Shown: positions 25,269 to 29,470 of the stretch, one piece after another | Position numbering within the stretch: position 1 is the first letter of the stretch | Layout of the letters: each line of letters starts with the position of its first letter | DNA from: DASQPE01 sp041488455 | GTDB lineage: Bacteria > Gemmatimonadota > Gemmatimonadetes > Gemmatimonadales > GWC2-71-9 | Direction: 5' to 3' | Length of the DNA: 29,470 nt | Assembly: GCA_041488455.1 (NCBI GenBank) | Contig: JBGPPG010000028.1 | Span: forward strand, 1-29,470 | Program-made: the position numbers and the translations under genes | Notes under the pieces: model-generated | Database searches by the model: none | What the model was told of the DNA's origin: nothing | What the model saw: only the letters and a program-made list of their open reading frames with translations

Positions 25269-26284
25269 CCAAGCGCGACTTCCTCGCGATGGAAGACTGG
25301 AGCCCCGAGGCGCTCGGCGGGTTGCTGGCGCTGGCGGCGCGGGTGAAGCGGGGAGAGGTCGCGGGCGGGCTCGAGCGCAAAGTGCTGGCGATGGTCTTCA
25401 TGGATCCCAGCCTTCGTACGCGGACCAGCTTCGAGACCGCGATGTTCCTGCACGGCGGGCACGCGGTCGTGCTGGAGCCGGGAAAGGGCAGCTGGAGTCT
25501 GGAGACCGAGCCGGGCGCGGTGATGGACGGCTCTACCGTCGAGCACATTATCGACGCGGCGCGCGTGCTTGCACGCTACGCCGACGCGCTCGCCGTGCGT
25601 GCGTTCCCCCGCGGGAGCGACTGGTCGGTGGCCCGCCGGGACGACGTCATCCGAAACTTTGCGCGCTACTCGGACAAGCCCGTCATCAATCTCGAGTCCA
25701 CCCGGCGGCACCCCTGTCAGGGTCTGGCGGATGCGCTCACGCTCAAGGAGAAGCTGGGCGAGACGGAGGGTAAACGGTTCGTGCTCGCCTGGGCGTGGCA
25801 CCCGAAAGCACTTCCGACCGCGGTTCCGGCCAGCGCGGCCATCGCCGCGGCGTCGCTGGGGATGGAGATCGTCATCGCCCGGCCCGACGGCTACGAGCTG
25901 GACCCGGAGGACACCGCGCTCGTCCGCCGCATCGCGCAGGAGCGCGGCGGCGAGTTCGTCCACATCATCAACGACCCGGATGAGGCTCTGGTGGGCGCCG
26001 ACGCGGTGTATGTCAAGTCCTGGGGGTCCGTGAAGCTGTTCGGCAAGACGGATGAGGAGCGCGAGCTCCGGGCGCCGCTCCGGGACTGGCGCGTCACCCA
26101 GCACCGCGTCCGCTCGACCCGCGGCGGCAAGGGCATCGTGATGCACTGCCTCCCGGTACGGCGGAATGTCGAGATCGACGACGCCGTGCTCGACGGGCCG
26201 AACTCCGTCGTCGTGGACCAGGCGGAAAACCGGTTGCATGTCCAGAGGGCATTGTTGCTCGAGTTGCTGGGAGGAACTGCGTAA
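25265..26284 (+). CDS. argF': N-acylornithine carbamoyltransferase, predicted N-succinylornithine-specific
   Basis: 339 aa. Transfers a carbamoyl group to acylornithine, giving acylcitrulline; differs from ordinary ornithine transcarbamylase (ArgF). Family marks: SLRTRTSFE (49-57, carbamoyl-phosphate loop), VVLEPGKGSWSLETEPG, VRAFP, RRHPCQGLAD (148-156), AWAWHPKALPTAVP (175-188) and HCLPVRRN (294-301). The specificity residue, Glu92 in Xanthomonas N-acetylornithine transcarbamylase and Pro90 in Bacteroides fragilis N-succinylornithine transcarbamylase, is Val92 here (GSTVEH). Changing Glu92 to Val, Ala, Ser or Pro is known to convert the Xanthomonas enzyme to succinylornithine use, so this one is predicted to be the succinyl type. 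Position 302 (carboxylated Lys in Xanthomonas) is Glu303. GTG start overlaps argD (GTGA), with GGAGG 7 nt before it. Confidence 0.92.
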   Translation: MTKRDFLAMEDWSPEALGGLLALAARVKRGEVAGGLERKVLAMVFMDPSLRTRTSFETAMFLHGGHAVVLEPGKGSWSLETEPGAVMDGSTVEHIIDAARVLARYADALAVRAFPRGSDWSVARRDDVIRNFARYSDKPVINLESTRRHPCQGLADALTLKEKLGETEGKRFVLAWAWHPKALPTAVPASAAIAAASLGMEIVIARPDGYELDPEDTALVRRIAQERGGEFVHIINDPDEALVGADAVYVKSWGSVKLFGKTDEERELRAPLRDWRVTQHRVRSTRGGKGIVMHCLPVRRNVEIDDAVLDGPNSVVVDQAENRLHVQRALLLELLGGTA

Positions 26285-26300
26285 ACTTTTCGAGGAAGAG

Positions 26301-27236
26301 ATGTCCATCGACACCACCAAAGGCATCGCCGGCTTGAAAGGCGCGCTCCGGTACGTTCGGGCGTATCGCGACCACGTCTTCGTCGTCAAGCTCGGCGGCG
26401 AGGTCCTGAGCGAGCCGTCCGTCCGCGACCAGGTGGCGGCTCAGCTTTCTTTGCTGTCGTCGCTCAGCATCCGTCTCGTGGTCGTGCACGGCGGCGGGCC
26501 CCAGGCGACCGCGCTGAGCCGCCGCCTGGGCCAGGAGCCGCGGATGGTGGCCGGGCGGCGGGTCACCGATGACGCCGCGCTCGAGGTGGCCAAGATGGTG
26601 TACGCAGGCCAGCTGAACGTGGATCTCCTCGCGGCGCTGAGGGAGCACAAGGTCCAGGGGGTCGGTCTGTCGGGCATCGACGCCGAGCTGCTCACGGCGC
26701 ACCGGCGCCCGCCGGTCTCGGTAGTGGACGACCACGGGCGCACCGTCCAGGTGGACTACGGGCACGTCGGTGACATCGACCGCGTGGACCCGCGGGTGCT
26801 CGTGACGCTCATGGAAGCGCGGTTCGTGCCGGTCGTCGCGAGCCTCGCGGGCGACGAGGAAGGCGGCGTCTACAATGTGAATGCGGATACCGTGGCCGAG
26901 GCGCTGGCCGTGGCTCTCCGGGCCCAGAAGCTCATCTTCCTCACCGGTGCGCCAGGTGTGCTGCGCGACCGGAACGACCCCGCTACCCTGGTGACCTTCG
27001 CGGACCCGGACGACCTGACGGGGCTGATGGCGAGCGGCGCCCTGGCGGGCGGCATGCGCCCCAAGGTCGAGGCATGCATTCGCGCCGCCACCAGCGGTGT
27101 CGAGCGGACGCACATCATCGATGGCCGTACGCCCGACGCGCTCTTGCTCGAGGTCTTCACCGGAGCCGGCTGCGGCACGATGATCGTGGCCCGAAAGGAG
27201 AAGGCGACGTACCTGGGAGTGGACCTTGCGGGGTGA
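26301..27236 (+). CDS. argB: N-acylglutamate kinase
   Basis: 311 aa from the ATG at 26301 (GAGG 5 nt upstream); the longer frame overlapping argF' is a shadow. Phosphorylates the gamma-carboxyl of N-acylglutamate. Amino-acid-kinase fold motifs: VVKLGGEVL, VVHGGGPQATALSRRLG, AGRRVTDDAALEVAKMVYAG, GVGLSGIDAELL, YNVNADTVAEALAVAL and LIFLTGAPGVL. The last reads LTGAPGVL where most acetylglutamate kinases have LTD, a substitution near the nucleotide site worth noting. No N-terminal arginine-feedback helix extension is obvious beyond ~15 residues. 16 nt after argF'; its end overlaps the deacylase by 11 nt. Confidence 0.93.
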   Translation: MSIDTTKGIAGLKGALRYVRAYRDHVFVVKLGGEVLSEPSVRDQVAAQLSLLSSLSIRLVVVHGGGPQATALSRRLGQEPRMVAGRRVTDDAALEVAKMVYAGQLNVDLLAALREHKVQGVGLSGIDAELLTAHRRPPVSVVDDHGRTVQVDYGHVGDIDRVDPRVLVTLMEARFVPVVASLAGDEEGGVYNVNADTVAEALAVALRAQKLIFLTGAPGVLRDRNDPATLVTFADPDDLTGLMASGALAGGMRPKVEACIRAATSGVERTHIIDGRTPDALLLEVFTGAGCGTMIVARKEKATYLGVDLAG

Positions 27237-28296
27237 GATCGAGCTGCTCGAGCAGCTGGTGGCCATCCGGTCGGTGAGCGGAAGCGAGCAGGCGATCGCG
27301 GAATTCGTCGAGGGAACCGCCCGGCGGTGGGGCCTCGCTGTCGAGCGTGACGAGACATCGGTGCGCGTGGACGTGCCGGGCCGTGCCGAGGGCCTGACGC
27401 TCGCGCTGGTGTCGCACCTGGACACGGTCCCCCCGGGGTCCGGGTGGACCCGCGACCCTTTCCTCCCCATGACCGAGGGCACGCGGCTGTACGGCCGCGG
27501 CTCGGGTGATGCCAAGGCTTCGGTCGCCGCGATGCTCTGTGCCGCGCGGGACATGGCGGACGCCGGCGGCACGGAGACGGGCCGCCTGCTGGTGGTGCTG
27601 GGCTATGGTGAGGAGACTAAGAACACCACCATGGACCAGGCGGTCGAGCGGATCGGGCGCGTGGACGCCGCGGTCATCGGCGAGCCCACCAACCTCGACA
27701 TCGCGATCGCCCAGCGGGGCCTGATGATGGTGGACCTCATTGCGGAGGGAGACCAGCGCCATGCGGGGTATGCCGGGGCCGAGGGCGGGTTCACGAACTC
27801 CGTGGCGGTGCTTGCGCAGGACCTGCTCAAGCTGCCCTCGCTGTTCGCCGATCGCCCGCACCCGACGCTCGGCGTCACGATGGCGACACCCACGATGCTC
27901 GAGGCCGGCGTGAGCCGCAACGTGACGCCTCCGGTCGCGAAGGCGGTGCTCGACGTGCGCAGCACGCCGGCATGGACCCACGAGGAGATCGCCGTCCGGC
28001 TGCGGGAGTCGCTCTCGTCCCGCGTCGTCGTGACGTCTCGGCGTCTCGTGCCCTGTGAGACCCCGGCGGGCTCCCGCGTGCTCGCCGCGGCGCGCCGGGC
28101 CCGGCCCGAAGCCGCGTGCTTCGGCAGCCCCACCTGCTCCGATTGGGTCTTCCTCCGCGACTCCGACGCGATCAAGTGCGGACCCGGCACCAGCCGCCGC
28201 TCTCATACCCCCGACGAGTACGTTGATCTGCCGGAGGTCACCGCCGCTCGCGCCTTCTACGCCAAGGTGGCGCAGGCCTATCTGGGGGGCGCATGA
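27226..28296 (+). CDS. argE': M20 family deacylase (N-acylcitrulline deacylase, ArgE/DapE-like)
   Basis: 356 aa, TTG start with GGAG 6 nt upstream, overlapping argB by 11 nt. M20 di-zinc hydrolase: His64 and Asp66 (SHLDTVP), bridging Asp95 (GRGSGDAKASV), catalytic Glu129 and ligand Glu130 (YGEETKN), Glu153 (GEPTN), the dimer-domain His179 (QRHAGYAG) and His327 (RSHTPDEYV). Since the transcarbamylase acts on acylornithine, this enzyme should remove the acyl group from acylcitrulline to release citrulline for ArgG, as the Xanthomonas ArgE homologue does; by the Val92 argument the group would be succinyl. The mainstream alternative, succinyl-diaminopimelate desuccinylase (DapE), is less likely because the gene is embedded in the arginine operon. 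Confidence 0.9.
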   Translation: MRGEIELLEQLVAIRSVSGSEQAIAEFVEGTARRWGLAVERDETSVRVDVPGRAEGLTLALVSHLDTVPPGSGWTRDPFLPMTEGTRLYGRGSGDAKASVAAMLCAARDMADAGGTETGRLLVVLGYGEETKNTTMDQAVERIGRVDAAVIGEPTNLDIAIAQRGLMMVDLIAEGDQRHAGYAGAEGGFTNSVAVLAQDLLKLPSLFADRPHPTLGVTMATPTMLEAGVSRNVTPPVAKAVLDVRSTPAWTHEEIAVRLRESLSSRVVVTSRRLVPCETPAGSRVLAAARRARPEAACFGSPTCSDWVFLRDSDAIKCGPGTSRRSHTPDEYVDLPEVTAARAFYAKVAQAYLGGA

Positions 28297-29470
28297 AGGG
28301 GCGCGGGCGCACGCTGTGGACGGCGCCGCCTGGCCTCGACCGGCGCATGCTCGCTTACACCGTGGGCGACGATCCACTTTGGGATGCGAGGCTTCTCCGC
28401 TGGGACGTGCTGGGGAGCCTCGGGCACGTGGAGGGCCTGCATGCCGCGCGTCTGATCTCGGGCGCCGACCACCGGCGGCTCCGGGCCGGGCTGCGCGCGG
28501 CGCTCGTCGCGGCTGAGCGCGGGCGCCTGCGCATCGGGCCGGCGCACGAGGACGTGCACTCCGCGGTCGAGGACTGGCTCACGCGCCGGGCGCCGGGTGT
28601 CGGCGAGCGGCTGCACACGGGGCGCTCGCGCAACGACCAGATCGCCTGCGATCTTCGCCTCTATCTCAAGGACGCGCTGCTCGCACTCCATGCCGGCGCG
28701 CTCGACCTGGCGGAGGCGCTGCTCGGGTTCGCGGCGCGCTACCGGACCGCCCTCTGGCCGGGCTATACCCACCAGCGCCGCGCGATGCCCTCCTCGGCCG
28801 GGCTCTGGGCGCTCGCCTTCGCGGAGGGGTTGCTCGACACGGCGGAAGCACTGCCCGCGGTATGGGCGGCGGTGGACCGATCGCCGCTGGGCAGCGCCGC
28901 CGGCTACGGCGTCCCCCTACCGCTCAGGCGCGATGTTACGGCCCGGGCGCTCGGCTTCGGGGAGCTCGAGCACGCCGTCACCGCGGTGCAGAACGGGCGG
29001 GGCAAGCTGGAGGCCGCCGTGCTCTTCTGGTGTACCCAGCTGGGGCACGAGCTGGGCAAGCTGGCGCAGGACGTCGTGCTCCTGAGCGGGGAAGAGTTCG
29101 GCTTCCTGGTCCTGCCGAAAGAGCTCGCGACCGGATCGAGCATCATGCCGCACAAGCGGAATCCCGATCTCTTCGAGCTCACGCGCGGGCGGGCGGCTTT
29201 GGTGGAGGGAGACCTCGTGGCGGTGCTCCAGCTCAAGGCCAAGCTTCCGAGCGGTTACCACCGGGACTTTCAGCTGCTCAAGGAACCGCTCTTTCGCGGG
29301 CTCGACCGCACCGGCGAGATGCTCGCGATGATGGCCCACGCGGTGCCTCGGCTGGGCGTGGACCGCTACCGGGCCACTGTCGCGCTGGCGGGCGGGCTGC
29401 TTGCCACCGACGAGGTCATGCGGCGGGTGGAGCGGGGGCGGGCGTTCCGGCTTGCTTACCGTGAGGTCGC
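28293..29470 (+). CDS. argH: Argininosuccinate lyase (3' end beyond window)
   Basis: 392 codons are visible; the gene is cut by the window end. Splits argininosuccinate to arginine and fumarate. Seen: EDVHSAVEDWL, HTGRSRNDQIACD (103-115), the catalytic-His region PGYTHQRRAMPSSAG, SPLGSAAGYGVPLP, and the fumarase/aspartase signature GSSIMPHKRNPD with the catalytic Ser. The layout (short ~440-residue form with GYTHxxxAMPSS) recalls the Bacteroidetes enzyme. The ATG overlaps the deacylase stop (ATGA). Last visible gene of the operon; anything further downstream is outside the window. Confidence 0.95.
   Translation, partial: MKGRGRTLWTAPPGLDRRMLAYTVGDDPLWDARLLRWDVLGSLGHVEGLHAARLISGADHRRLRAGLRAALVAAERGRLRIGPAHEDVHSAVEDWLTRRAPGVGERLHTGRSRNDQIACDLRLYLKDALLALHAGALDLAEALLGFAARYRTALWPGYTHQRRAMPSSAGLWALAFAEGLLDTAEALPAVWAAVDRSPLGSAAGYGVPLPLRRDVTARALGFGELEHAVTAVQNGRGKLEAAVLFWCTQLGHELGKLAQDVVLLSGEEFGFLVLPKELATGSSIMPHKRNPDLFELTRGRAALVEGDLVAVLQLKAKLPSGYHRDFQLLKEPLFRGLDRTGEMLAMMAHAVPRLGVDRYRATVALAGGLLATDEVMRRVERGRAFRLAYREV

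Noticed and set aside
21938..28296. LysW-dependent lysine/arginine pathway as an alternative reading of the cluster
   Set aside because: No LysW carrier or RimK-like ligase is present, while argG, argH and an acylornithine transcarbamylase are.
27226..28296. Assignment of the M20 gene as dapE (lysine pathway)
   Set aside because: Sequence alone allows it, but the overlapping position between argB and argH makes an acylcitrulline deacylase far more likely.

Overview
The window is high-GC, almost fully coding DNA from a Gram-negative bacterium: there are signal peptides, an outer-membrane OmpA-type barrel, and paired M16 and S46 periplasmic peptidases. I infer an uncultured Gemmatimonadota (or related FCB-group) genome. 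Grounds are the gene content, GC bias, frequent GTG/TTG starts, and an arginine operon resembling Bacteroidetes/Xanthomonas versions. No marker gene fixes the phylum. I see no rRNA, tRNA, CRISPR array, transposase or phage gene.

Left third (1-8 kb). A partial gene with a BamE/SmpA-like C-terminus overlaps a ChrR-like FMN reductase. These converge on osmC. A divergent S46 dipeptidyl-peptidase follows, convergent with a small outer-membrane barrel gene. A 60-aa secreted Lys/His/Thr-rich protein then converges on a two-unit M16 zinc peptidase. Themes are oxidative or electrophile defence and extracytoplasmic peptide degradation.

Middle (8-20.6 kb). Two overlapping hybrid histidine kinases form a pair. 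The upstream one is complete (GAF-PAS3-HisKA-HATPase-REC). The downstream one keeps its phospho-accepting His and REC but has lost its ATP-binding boxes. Close by are an AI-2E/PerM-type permease, a stand-alone HPt protein and a DMT-family exporter. Then come an OmpA protein with six thrombospondin-3 repeats, an MhqO/MhqD-like quinone-detoxification pair, a small orphan gene, and two overlapping secreted M42-like peptidases. The first of these has lost most metal ligands and the second is intact.

Right third (20.6-29.5 kb). One tightly coupled arginine operon: argG, an unfamiliar P-loop protein, argC, argD, an N-acylornithine transcarbamylase, argB, an M20 deacylase and argH (cut by the window end). 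Just before argG lies TGCAT-N4-ATGCA, matching the ArgR operator core, inside a well-spaced promoter whose predicted start sits about 2 nt before the ATG. The transcarbamylase carries Val at the residue that separates acetyl-ornithine (Glu) from succinyl-ornithine specificity, so the pathway probably runs on N-succinylated intermediates. No ArgA, ArgJ or GNAT synthase is visible. The P-loop protein, translationally coupled to argC and reminiscent of DUF1611/BioD-like folds, is the best candidate for the missing acyl-glutamate synthase. This is the most promising undescribed system here.

A second thread is a family of heptamer-based inverted repeats (AGTGAAC/AGTAAAC and AGTGAGA/AGTAAGA units) at gene 3' ends, several of which supply the stop codon, plus a different inverted repeat that has become the C-terminus of ArgG.
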